Positions 32,268-43,418 of a stretch of DNA of 64,000 nt are shown in pieces (the first letter of the stretch is position 1; each line of letters begins with the position of its first letter). The stretch covers positions 157,100 to 221,099 of the forward strand of contig JADNRY010000088.1 of the NCBI GenBank assembly GCA_015501585.1, given 5' to 3'. The notes under the pieces are model-generated. The model ran no database searches. It was given only the letters and a program-made list of their open reading frames with translations, and had not been told where the DNA came from. The position numbers and the translations under genes are program-made. The DNA is from Rhodocollybia butyracea. Lineage: Eukaryota > Basidiomycota > Agaricomycetes > Agaricales > Omphalotaceae.

Positions 32268-33822
32268 TCATCTCTTCAACTGATTCTTCACGAACTGTTT
32301 TCCGACCTTCCTTATGATAGCCTTCCTCCCCACTCCTCGTAGATCGATATACACTAGACCTACATTTTTCACCGACCCCGCCACAAGTGCGGTACTCTGC
32401 GCGGCCTCGGAGCCGTACCTGTAAGGTTGATTGATCGATTCAGGATGACATTATGTATGAGCAAAAGTGACCATATTCACCGATGATTGACCATACGAGT
32501 CGCGTTCCGGCCGCCCACATCCAAAAGCTGCTTCGCAGACTCATCCAGCGTTGAAAGGATCAGATCTGCAGACAGTATGAGCTTGGACAAGTCCTTCTTG
32601 AGCGAACGGGGTGGAAGAGGAGGAGGAGGGGTTGTGATAGCGCGAGCCTGAGAAGGAAGCGGCGGCTTCTCTAGTTCCGAAGACTGCGAAAGCATTGTTG
32701 TCGAACTGACGGACCGAGGAGGAAGAGGAGGTTTTTGATCCATTGAAGGGATGGGACTCGGAGATTTAGAATAAGCAGGTGGGAGGCTCGAAGTACTAGC
32801 AGAGGGGTTTGCTGTCTTGGCGCTACTCCTACCCCCGATGATTCTGGATATCAAACCGTCTACGACTTCCAGAGTTTTCCCGCTGATTTTCACGGCTTGC
32901 CCGGTGAGCGCATGTGCATGAGCGAGTCCAGTTTGAGTGTTGGAAGATGATACCAATGCTACGGCCTTGGATTGGAAAGAACTAGGTGCCGCCGATGAAG
33001 AACGAGAGGAAGATGCTGACGCCGGGGCGGAATGGGCTATATAGTATGAAGAAGCAGAGGAAATGACGTTCACAAGAAGATTTGTAGATGAGGAGATTCC
33101 TTGGCTTGAAGAAGTAATAAGAACGAGCTCTGCTGTGAAGTCACGAACACCTACCTGACCAGCTTCGCAGATTTTGTCATCCAATCCTGCTCATCCGCAG
33201 GAATTTTCCTTGCAAAAACTTCTATCGCTTTCCCTTTCCATTCTTCTTCATCCTCACTAATCTCGATGACAACCGGCTCATCTTCTTGTCCTTTCGAAAG
33301 AGCGGGATCTTCATGAACAGAGATCTTCTTATCGACCTCTCCAATGATTTCGCCAGAATCTTGGTTGACCAAGACTAGATGTCCACGAAGATCTTGAGGG
33401 GTGTCATCCGTCAAGAAAATACTATTCTGTATGGAAGAACCATCTCGGAAATCAGCATATTCCGAGAAAATTCCCTCCATAGTGTCTACATCCTCTCGTC
33501 TTTGCAATTCCTGTGCGCCAACATTGTGAATATGTAATTCGAGCTCTTCAGGGTCTGAATCTGTTCCATGGAAGATGTATGTGCGTTCATCACCAACAGA
33601 TGCAGTGAGGACAATAACGCGTCTGGGATCTATAGGGAACTCGTCCGAGTCAATGCGTAGAATCAGAAATACATCTCGATTGAGGATGGCTTGTATTTCA
33701 GGCGAAAGAGATATGAATTCGAGAGTTAATGTACCAGCTTTGTTGTAGGAAGTTTTCCGGGAGCGCAGAGTGACGCCTGAAAGTGTGAGCAAAGCGAAAG
33801 CTTCTGATTCCCAACTGACCAT
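32268..33822 (-). CDS. Spartin/senescence-domain protein, 3 exons
   Basis: Exons 33822-33155, 33104-32481 and 32418-32268 close in phase and give 480 aa. The N-terminal ~220 residues carry SEAFALLTLSGVTL, an acidic stretch (VVIEISEDEEEWKGK) and IPADEQDWMTKSAKLVS. The C-terminal part is a plant-type senescence/spartin domain: SSSTNLLVNVISSASSYYIA, LTGQAVKISGKTLEVVDGL, LILSADLILSTLDES and YGSEAAQSTALVAG, then NVGLVYIDLRGVGRKAI. A proline-rich insert (KPPLPPRS twice, TPPPPLPPRS) divides it. In animals spartin acts on lipid droplets and in membrane traffic, so a lipid droplet or endosome role is likely by homology. An upstream in-frame ATG at 33951 is possible, but the text before 33822 is not conserved-looking. 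A partial duplicate is at 25830-26290. Confidence 0.85.
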
Positions 33823-33983
33823 GGTGGATGGAAGTACCAACTTACGTGGCGCAGGTATTGCATCATGATCGCGTGAGCAAAATGGCTCGTTTCCCACTAC
33901 AATATAACCCCTACAGTTACAACAGAAATAACCTAATAATGTACAAAACATGTCAAGCTCTCGAATGTGTCGTCAACGTTTCA

Positions 33984-35143
33984 TTATTTTGCGCTAGACC
34001 ACGGCCAAAACACTGGGACAGTCCTAAATTTCGGTCAATAAAGAGGAAATATAGGGACTTCTCGCGAACCTTTTATACTCTTGCCATTTAGGGTCATCGC
34101 CGAATTTCTTGTCGCCAGCTTTCTCAAGTGGAGGAACTCCAGAAAGCTAAAGGAAAACGGTCTGTCAGGATGAAACTGGCATTAAGCAGTAAAAGCGCAC
34201 CTTTCTAAGCAAGAAGTAGGTAAACAGGGGGCTGATGGCAGCGACAGCGATGGTACCGGTAGGAAAGTATGGACTCTGAAGAGCAGAGGTAGAAAGGCCC
34301 CAAATTCCGGTCCATAGTCCTACTTCTCCAACGTAGCTATCATTCGAAGATCAGAATTGATTATCAGAGAGACGGAAGAAACAAACTTTGGGTGGCGACT
34401 GATACCCCATAGACCTCGAGTTATAAACTTTTCATCGTGCTGTTTGGCGTCTTTCTTGCGCCTCCACTCCGTCTTTTGGTAGTCCGCAAGGACTTCGAAA
34501 AGGAACGAAGTAGTAAACAGCCCGAATGCTGCATAGTCGCGGAGACCCAAGGGAGGGTGAGCTTTAGCTGGAATCGTATTCGCAAGGTAGACTGGAAGTC
34601 CGACGATGAACACCCATGTCGCTGATTCACAGAGTTAGTTGGCACCATATGGTTTGAGAGTTTCGTACCTTGCATGAACCAATAGAACGTAAACTGAGCT
34701 GGTTTATGTTTAACTTGATCGAACCGAGAGTCTCCGCCCGCTTTGTGAATCCTCTGACCTAGTTAGAACATCTGGGAATATACACGGCTTATGACCACAT
34801 ACTTGCACCAAAAACGTGCCCAATCTTGCGGTCCAGATTGCAAGGGCAGCAGATAGCATGAGTTGCCTTGGAGCAAAGGAAGATAGGGGTGCAAGTGGAA
34901 TTAATTGACGTTGGGTGTAGCTTTGTTTGAGAGAAGGATAATAGAGAGAAACTAGAGTTGTTGAGATGAATCCAATTGCGCCTCCAAGGTCATAGTACTT
35001 TTCGTTATGCTGTGGGACGAAAGCCAGGGCGAATACTGAAACAAATAGTTAGGTTATTTGCAAGACGAAAGAGATCGTTATTTACAGGCTTGAACTGCAT
35101 AAGAAGTTACAAAGGAAGGAAGAATCCTAGAGAAAACTGCCAT
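33984..35143 (-). CDS. DUF1295 / steroid 5-alpha-reductase-like membrane protein, 7 exons
   Basis: Exons 35143-35086, 35035-34803, 34753-34669, 34621-34387, 34336-34201, 34146-34070 and 34023-33984 give 287 aa with all phases closed. Family landmarks are AIWTARLGTFLVQRIHKAGG (DR.D.VK.KP.QF follows), FGLFTTSFLFEVLADYQK, KFITRGLWGISRHPNYVGE across the exon 4/5 junction, and a C-terminal GDDPKWQEYKRTVPVFWPW. The RHPNYVGE box is the cofactor-binding signature of the ICMT/steroid-reductase superfamily. Six or so TM segments are expected, in the endoplasmic reticulum or another membrane. The substrate is not known for the DUF1295 branch. Confidence 0.88.
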
Positions 35144-35879
35144 GGTGGTAGCTGAAGAAGGATAACATAGCTGCTGAGCGCTGAGATCGTTGTCAATGAT
35201 GTCACTTTCACCCGGCACCGTGACCAACGCGTCGATGAGCGAGCAGCATATAGAACTCAGGGAAATTTTAACTCATCATCAAACGGAAATATACTAAGTC
35301 AGCCGGGCAGCTAAAACCTCCGCAAATTACTTTGTGATGTACCGCTGTATGTATATTCTTTTAATAAGTGCCTCGATAGTTTACGTGACACTTGTATAGT
35401 TTAGCACATTCCCAGACATTCGACGAAAACAACTCGAGTCTGGGCTGTTGCTTGAGCTTCAGGTTATGGCTTGTACGCTTTGTGCCGTGTGTTAACAGCC
35501 TGGGGAACTTTGGAGAGAATGGCTCGAAAGAGTCACGCACTTCTGTGACAACATTTGCCTATTTTGTACGTCACACTTGACCGAAATTTTCCGCGCACTC
35601 TTTCGTTCCCCAACGAGCCACGACGCCGAGCAGCTGCTATTCTGCGCATTCGCAGTCTCTAAACTACCAAAGACTTCCAGAGAAATTCGTCGTCCAGGGA
35701 GGAACCCATAGATTTTGTAAAACTCGGTCAGTATTTCTATTTTGTTTTTTTATTTTAATCGTATGTTTATGTCGGGTCACCCTATATCTGTCTTGGAAAC
35801 GTCACAGTTCGCCGGGCTGAGTTTCTACAACCCGACGAATTCCAATAAGATATCCTGCTTGTTCGTCGTGTGATTCACA
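35144..35879. other. Divergent promoter region
   Basis: The DUF1295 gene starts on the minus strand and the AT-hook gene on the plus strand on either side of this 736-bp stretch. I see no further gene in it. An A/T-rich block (TTTGTTTTTTTATTTTAATC) lies near 35742-35760. Confidence 0.4.
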
Positions 35880-37631
35880 ATGTCGGATACCCAATTCAAC
35901 TATTATCAACCTCTGTCCCATGCTCTGAATCCACCACGCAGCTCTTCCCAGTCTGAATATTTCAAACCTCCCCAACCTCTCCAACAAGAACAGTCAAAAC
36001 AACCAGAATCCGACGACGACGATGAGGGCACTGTTGAAGAACAGCTAAGCCGCACTAGTCTCCCTTCGTCACCCAAACAGCAATCCTCTTCGCAGTGTGT
36101 ACCTTTTCCAAATGTTACTTGAGCTCTTTTATAGTTCTTTGGTCTAGCTTTGATCGTCAACCTTCTTCAACACAAGATCCTGAACCTAGACGTCGAGGAC
36201 GCCCTCGAGGCTCCAAAAACCGTCGTGGTCGCATACCTAGCACTCCTACCGTCAAATCCCCTTCCAATAATCAACCAGTCCATCCCACTGGTCAAGGAAC
36301 AAATCCACCGCAATTACCGGAAGTAACTCCTCAGAATCAACAATACTACGAGTTCCAATGGCGCGTGCTAAATCTATGCGCGGAATTCTATGGAGCTGCA
36401 GAGGAACTTGTGGTGAGTGAGGCTTTCGGACGTACCCGGAGCGCGTCATTCAACCCTCCATCTTATGTAGAAAGCGACACCAGCTTTGGTGATTGCCCAA
36501 TGCTATCAAATGGGCCCGAATAGTAAAGTTGATCCTCTCAACATGCTAAGCGAAGCGAAACAGATATGTGATACGCTGGTGAGTTCATGAGCTGTTTATG
36601 AATGCCGTTCAGGTTCGGGTATCAATTCACTCAAACAATTCATAGCTTGCAAACCCCTCTCGTTTGATAACCTCGCCTCCTCCTCCAATGTATCCCGTCG
36701 TTCCGACCTTTTACGCTGCTCCGAGTAACATTCCGACTACTACTGGAGCCCCCACTGTGATCAGCCAGCCCCAGTCTTTTGTAGTATCCATGGGCAGTTC
36801 AACATATCCAGCTGTATACGCTACCAATCCAACTCAATATCCGACAGCATCATATTATCAATATCCTTACGGTCATCCCGGCGCATACTACGCTGCACCA
36901 CCGCCACCAGCTGCACCTCCACCAATCGCCTCAGGATCGTCTGCGCCTGCGCCCCAAGTGCAAACGTCAAATGCTGGAAACTCGGGGACGTGGTCCGACG
37001 AAGAGACGGAACAGTTGAAAAAGTTGGCTGACGAGAAGAAGACCAATACTGGGGAGATTGACTGGGATCAGGTGGTCAATGAGTGGGGAAACACTCGATC
37101 AAGGTATATCATATACCACCTCTTGACCTGCCCTCTTTTAAATCCACGTTCAGACATCAAATTCTTATCAAAGCAACACAGCTCGGTCTCAAAGAAAGCT
37201 CCTCGGGACGCGGTATCAAACGACGGCGTGAAACAGACAACAATAGTGACGCCGTTGGTTCTACAAGCGCTGCCCCAACACCAGTTCCCATGGTCAACGC
37301 AAGCAACTCATCCTCCACACCCTCATCCACCCCAATGCCATCGCCATCCCTTCAGAACCAACAGCAACCGCATATTTCCAAACCCCCGTTATCCGTGACA
37401 ACTGCTCCTCCTGCGAATCAACCGTGGCCGATGCCTGTCGTAGCAGTGAACACAGTTTCTTCTCCGGTTATCGGATCATCTGCCTCCGGTTCAGACCACC
37501 GTGTCACAAGTTATTATCGCCCGCGGCCTACCGCTTCACCTAAACCTTCCCCGGCAAATCAACAGCAACAGCAGCCGCTACATCGATACATATATCAGAC
37601 AAATGGCCATCATACAGATAATCCCAAATAG
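35880..37631 (+). CDS. AT-hook and Myb/SANT-like DNA-binding protein, 5 exons
   Basis: Exons 35880-36094, 36148-36412, 36471-36578, 36646-37103 and 37154-37631 close in phase and give 507 aa. An AT-hook (RRRGRPRGSKNRRGR) lies near residue 90. A helical segment around WRVLNLCAEFYGAAEELVKA and a QCYQMGPNSKVDPLNMLSEA block follow. A SANT/Myb-like domain spans ~310-375 (GTWSDEETEQLKKLADEKK, then IDWDQVVNEWGNTRSRHQIL, ending GIKRRRE). The rest is Pro/Ser/Gln-rich and disordered, as in transcriptional regulators. It probably binds AT-rich DNA in the nucleus. The target genes cannot be told from the sequence. Confidence 0.82.
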
Positions 37632-37976
37632 TCTGTGCCGATTGCGAGGATAGTGGATTTGGCGTTTTCATTATGGACAACTTTGTATCATTTCTTAAAC
37701 TTCTTGGTCTTGTCTACGTAGTATGTATTAACCTCCGACGCGTCATCGCCTACATACTCTGGAAGATATGGTTATCCTATGTTATGTTCTCCTAGTTTGT
37801 ACTGCTTGTAATATATGTAGTACATATGTGGGTCGTTCCTCAGTCAGTGTAATTCCGTTTTTTCAGGGTCTGAACCTATAGTAGTCAGAGAATGCGATAA
37901 CCAAAACTAGTATACACGTCCAGAAAGGTCCAGAATAGTCTATGTAAGTAATACCTGAAAATAAACTCGCAATCCT
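37632..37976. other. Tail-to-tail intergenic stretch
   Basis: This 345-bp gap between convergent genes holds their 3' flanks and nothing else that I can see. Confidence 0.4.
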
Positions 37977-38659
37977 TCACCGCCCAACCATAGTCGTAGC
38001 ATTTTCTATTGCCCGTCGGTTCTTCTCCAGCACCAGAAACGATACAACCACAAGATCAAGAATCTGCTGCCCTCGTTCATCCACTAAGAGTTTTGCTTGT
38101 ACCCTTTGAAGACTAGGCGATGGATCCGTTGGACTAGATGTAAAGATTGAGTGTGATTTGACGAATTGGGCAATAGGATGCTTCTTGTTATCTTCGGAAT
38201 ACAGCTACTAGTACAAAAAGTAAAGCGGCTCACAATCAGATAACTAGTGAATTAATTAGAGGAACTCTTTGCTTACCTCTAACGGTAATGGGGCAGTTCC
38301 CAAACCCTTCCATTTGAAGTGTCGTCCGATTCCATCTTCGAACGTTACAGATCTTTTCAAAGTTTCAGTTTCATCAACAACTCGAACAACGATACTTACT
38401 CTTTAAAAGGCATCATACTTTTCTTCAACCAAGCACCCAGAGGTACAGGCTGACCGGTCCCCAATGCGATGATATCGGGGCGGGGGTCCCGCCATTGCCA
38501 GCATGCAATGATATCCCCCTCGATATTCTTCACTTTTGTGACGATTTCCTGTCCGTGTTCTGTCATAACCTGGTATAGTATTCGGCCATCTTTTTCATCA
38601 TGAATGTTCGTGTTATAAGGATTGTCGGGTTCCAGTATCAGATTAAGATGGGACGACAT
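37977..38659 (-). CDS. DUF6593 protein, 3 exons
   Basis: Exons 38659-38400, 38352-38277 and 38204-37977 close in phase and give 187 aa. The N-terminal beta-rich domain reads LNLILEPDNPYNTNIHDEKD, GRILYQV.T, then ACWQWRDPRPDIIALG; later GIGRHFKWKG appears. This pattern (phospholipid scramblase/tubby-like fold, with G..LY.V.T and IEW blocks) is what I know as DUF6593, common in agaricomycetes and without known function. The C-terminus is a helix ending in NATTMVGR. No signal peptide or TM is seen, so it is likely cytosolic. Confidence 0.78.
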
Positions 38660-41012
38660 AATGGAGCTGGAAGAGCACAAGCACGAGTGAGGTGTACCCG
38701 ACACGACGAAAACATATGCATAGTCATTCCACTTTTATGTATTTGCGGCAATCTACCTTCCAAGATTCGAGAGATTTGAGTCAGGTTTTGCGGCTTCTTT
38801 CATTAAACTATAAGAAAGAGCCTTTTGAAGCTAAGATACATCGTGTAGCGTCGGTGTTTATTCAAGGGAGCATACAACAGCATATAGGTAGCTCTCAGAC
38901 CTAAAAAAGGCCTTTCTGGAGGCCTCATGACGCCGGGATCAGACGAATGAGGAAAAATTTCGTGGTTTGGTATTCACTGGAACATTCCCTGGACATGTCA
39001 GAGAGATGATTGACATTGTCCAATGTCATTTTCTCTGATCCGGTATTCGTGTAGCATACGGTAATACCTCTGGAGAAACTGCCAGATGAGTGGATGCCAG
39101 TTGAGTATGTTTTGACAGTTCTTCACCTTGAGGCGATAAGAAACCTTCGCATTTTACCGTTGTATCCATGATAGTTGATAAATCCTGAAAGTTGAGAAAG
39201 TTGTGATCCTGATTGCAGATACAAGTCAAAAATCGTGGATGTTTGTGCGTCATGGGTATCCACGGCCAAGAAAGTAAGTCGATTTCTTTTAGTACGACAG
39301 GAGAAAAAAGCCGGTTACTTCAGGGTTGACATTAGCCTACACGAGGCACTGGGAGAATAGACAAAGTGATTCTGATAGTAGACTTGAGATTTGTGCCAGT
39401 TTGACATTGAGACGTCACGACAGCGGAGGCAACATATGGGGGAAAAGTGAACGGCGACGATGCGAAATTTCAAGTCGATTACGCCGCTTCAATTGGGGTG
39501 GATGAGTTATGTACATTCATTAGCCTTTGAGGCTTTGAGGCATTGGGGGTCCACAGAGTTTAGCCGGGCGTGCATGCAGCATGCAAACCGTCTAGTCTCG
39601 TATGTAAAAGTACGAGCAGAGACGACGATAGTGTTCGGAAGGACGTATCTGCGCTTGTAGTAAGTATTTTCGTAAGAGATTGAGCTGAACAGATCAATGG
39701 CTTTGGTGTTGAGTGCAGACAAAGGTTGGACGAGGAATGACGTATGAAGGCGCTAATTCACTTAACTTTCCATGTGACGGTCACGTTGTGGCTTAATGTG
39801 TCAGAATTGGCCCTGAGTCCAGCCACACCACACACTGGGACTCGGTAGGATCTCGTCCTGTACCGTCTGGCCTTCTTACAGTCATCAACGATACAAGTTC
39901 ATTAATCTCTTGGTATCATTGACGAATCTAATCTGTCGACAGTCAGACCTCTGGATCTTTGGTACCCGCTGCGGTCGTGGTCCGATGTTCGGGACTCGAA
40001 AGACCGGTGTAATCCCCCAGTCTCGCTGCAGGTAGGAGCAGCAGGGGGGCTAGCAAGATTTCTCTAGCATCATGAGAACAATTGCCCAAAATATAGTCTC
40101 CCTTGAAATTACCTTTGAAATTCCTCTCGTCAACCCTCGTCAACCCTCGTCCTGCAAAAAAAAAAAAAAAAAAAAAGCGCACAAGCTCCCCCACTATTGA
40201 TACGATCTTGTCACCCCAAAACTTGACTCTCATCTATGGACTGGACGTCTATGAACTGAATATCGATGAACATTGACGGATCCCACAAGGCACTGACGGA
40301 CATCAGCCCCAAAGCTTTGATTGCTGGCATCTTCGTCAAGCATAGTTCCACAATTTCATCTAGTCGGACCATTTCCAGACTTACCTATCTTTTGCTAGTC
40401 TCACAAACAGCTGCTGTGCCTGTATCATCATCATTAACCTTTTCACCAGGACTTTTCTCCTCCTCCTCCTGCCCCAATCATTACTTTGCTTGACTTCAAC
40501 TTGATCAAGTGTTCAACCATGTCCTGCTTTCTCTGTCACTGCTATGATTGCCTCGAGCGAACGTTCATTGCCTGAATTCCGTCGGGACATCAGGTACCGA
40601 AGCGACCAGAAGCGGAATGACGGAACTCCTCGTACCGTACCACTTCTCTGGTCAGTATTTTTATTGCTGTGTATATGCACGTTCAACTTCATTACCCGTG
40701 TTAGTTCAAACTTACCGTAGCGCATCAATCCGATACGATACCATATGGTTTTCCCCACCTAGGTCATAACCTTGTGGCTACTATTTCAATTCATTTGAGT
40801 TACTGGAACAATGGAGAGAGAAATGATGACTTTTACTTAGTAGTACTTACATAGTCCAACGTCGGGCTTTATTGGTCGGGAACCGGTCGGGAAGTTTGAA
40901 CGTGTCCCGGGGTACGTACAAAATCAATGGGCGCCTGATAACGGGAGAAGCCAATAAAACTCGATTGCAAAAGTTCTATGGAGCACGTTGGGTCTTTTCT
41001 TCGCCCATAGTG
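38660..41012. other. 2.3-kb gene-poor stretch
   Basis: A minus-strand frame at 39026-39253 (with an internal Met followed by DTTVKCEGFLSPQGEEL) could be part of a small gene, but I cannot extend or identify it. A tract of 21 adenines lies at 40156-40176, preceded by a GTCAACCCTC tandem repeat. A short plus-strand frame from the ATG at 40537 (IASSERSLPEFRRDIRYRSD, then a possible GTCAGT donor at ~40649) might be an upstream exon of the permease gene, but no join could be established. A 7-bp hairpin (GACATTG/CAATGTC) sits near 39011-39026. Confidence 0.35.
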
Positions 41013-43418
41013 ATGTCGATGAGTGACCAGCCACTGCGAAGTCGTCTTTCAGGCGTTTCCCTGATTTTTGCGTGTGTTATTCGGTGATGTTCAGTGAATC
41101 TATACTCAAAGTCTCTTTAGTTGTGGAACGGCCCTGTTCTCCGACGGTCACTAGCTACCTTTGGTTCCGTCTTCCATGACAGCGCTAATTTTCTCATTTT
41201 GTAGGTTATGCCAATGGTGTTATCAGCGAAGGTAAAGCTTCTTAAGGCAAGACTTTAAGATAAATCTGACCACATCTTTCTTCTTCCTATAGTGAATACT
41301 TGTTAGTTCCTGTTTTTCCCAATCTGGCAAAAGAGCACCCACTCTAAGAATCTTCTCAGTGTTGAAGCGCATCTATGGTGACGAAGTCGATGCACACAAC
41401 TATTTGACTGTTGTGAGTAGCGTGTTGTTTGCAGGCACAGTGGTTGGAATGATTGTCTTCGGTGTGTTTAAGTATTGTTGCATTAAATGAACCAGTGCTG
41501 ACTACATGGTTGACCAGGATATTTATCGGACAAGATGGGTCGAAAATTTGGAATGATGACCGCCACTGCCATCGTTGCGTTCTTCTCTCTGCTTTCCGCT
41601 GCTTCAGAAGGAGCCCATCACAGTGTGGGAGGAACTCTTGCAATGTTGAGTGCTTGCAGGTCGGGTCTCTTCTCGAACAAGATTGCGGGCTCTCAGTTTC
41701 TATCATAGGTTTTTACTCGGGATTGGAGTCGGAGCTGAATACCCATGTGGGTCTGTATCTGCGTCAGAGCAGACAGAGCAAAAACAAATTGCCAAGAATG
41801 CCCAACATAGATGGTTTGCTCTCGCCACCAGTCCGTCGATTTTCCTGAGATCTCTTCCTATGCTTACACTCGTTGCAGACGCTATGATCGATATCGGCTT
41901 CGTTATTTCTGGATTTGTCCCCCTCGTTCTTTTCTGGATATTTGGTAACAACCATCTGCGAGCCGTCTGGCGTATGTCTCTTGGCCTTGGATTCGTACCT
42001 GCAATGCTCGTCTTCATCTGGCGACTTAGCATGGAGGAGCCTGATTCTTACAAGAAGTCATCCATGAAAAAAGTCAAAATTCCGTGCGTTCCAACCAAGT
42101 GGATACTTCTTGTGCTCGAGTTGATCAACCTTTGCCAGTTACATGCTTGTTATTCGTCGCTACTGGTCATCTCTCGCTGCCATTTCGGTAACATGGTTTG
42201 TGAGTCCATCGTCCTTACTATCCATCTGCGAAACAGCTAACAAACAACTTTATCTCAGATATATGATTTCATCACGTATGTACATTATTTGCTTTGACTC
42301 CATTCGTCCTAAATATATCTTTAGCTACCCCTTCGGCATCTACAGCTCATCGATTGTCGACAGGTAGGTTTGCTACTCCTCAGATATCCCTTTCTTAACT
42401 CGTATATAGCATTACAGGTGGAAGCGAAGCGCTCCCCGTCGTATTTGGTTGGAATATCATCATCAAGTGCGTGGTCATGTCACCTTGTGCTCCCAGAAAA
42501 TCTCAATATCTGCCAGCTTGTTTTATGTTCCAGGTGCTGTCGGTGGGGCCTTTGTTGTCGATTACCTTGGACCTAAGTACTGTATGGTGAGAGTTGGCGG
42601 TGGCGCTGCGCGTCGCTCTTTTTCTCACTCGTCGTTTAGATTACTGGATTGTTGTGTCAAGCAGTCATTGGATTCATCATGAGCGGTGCCTACGTAAAGT
42701 ATGACCATCCGTTTACCTACTATTTCATGTTCTGATTATATATAGACTCACCTCGCACATTGCTGCTTTCGCGGTAAGCTCACATATTCAGTAACCTATA
42801 ACACTACTAATATTTCGCACAGGTTGTATATGGTATCTTTTTGAGTCTGGGTGAACTCGGTGAGTCTTACCCTTTAGTCCGATATTCCCTACCCATACCG
42901 TGAATCTGTCAGGCCCCGGCAACTGTCTTGGTCTCCTCGCTAGCAAAACCGCTCCTACTGCCGTCCGTGGCCAATTCTACGGAACTGCTGCTGCTATCGG
43001 AAAGATTGGAGCCTTTGTCGGTACTTGGGCATTCCCGCCAATGATTAATGGTGATTGTGTTTAGAAGGCAACCTAGGGTTCTCGCTAACAATAGCTGTTA
43101 TATTAGCCTTCGGTGGAGCAGCTACCACTCGTGGTAACACTGGCCCTTTCTGGGTCGGCAGTGGTCTTGCCATTTTCAGTGCCCTCATCACATTTTTCTT
43201 CATTAGGCCTTTGAGTCACGACGGAATGGCAGCCGAAGATGAAAAAGTAAGTCTTGGGTAATATGCTTCAAAGCGTGTAATAGTACTAATTATGCCCTCG
43301 ACAGTTCCGGGAATACCTTGAGGCCAATGGGTTTGACACTAGCTTGATGGGAACCGGAGAAACTACCATCGTCGCTGACGATGGATTTGAAGACGAAAAA
43401 GAAAAAGGGTCTGTTTAA
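41013..43418 (+). CDS. MFS permease, GIT1/phosphate-symporter type, 19 exons
   Basis: Exons 41013-41071, 41121-41146, 41205-41231, 41293-41301, 41360-41461, 41518-41659, 41709-41830, 41879-42083, 42139-42199, 42259-42275, 42325-42363, 42410-42466, 42517-42586, 42640-42698, 42746-42773, 42823-42859, 42913-43050, 43107-43246 and 43305-43418 all close in phase and give 483 aa. Landmarks are [30 protein letters not shown], the MFS loop [47 protein letters not shown] and a cytosolic tail ([20 protein letters not shown]). The pattern fits proton symporters for glycerophosphoinositol/glycerophosphocholine or phosphate in the plasma membrane; the substrate is inferred. Exon 4 is a 9-nt microexon. The N-terminus before TM1 is short (~12 residues). 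Confidence 0.88.

Noticed and set aside
40537..40649. Possible extra upstream exon of the MFS gene.
   Set aside because: No splice path joins it in phase to 41013, and the ATG at 41013 already gives a complete transporter.
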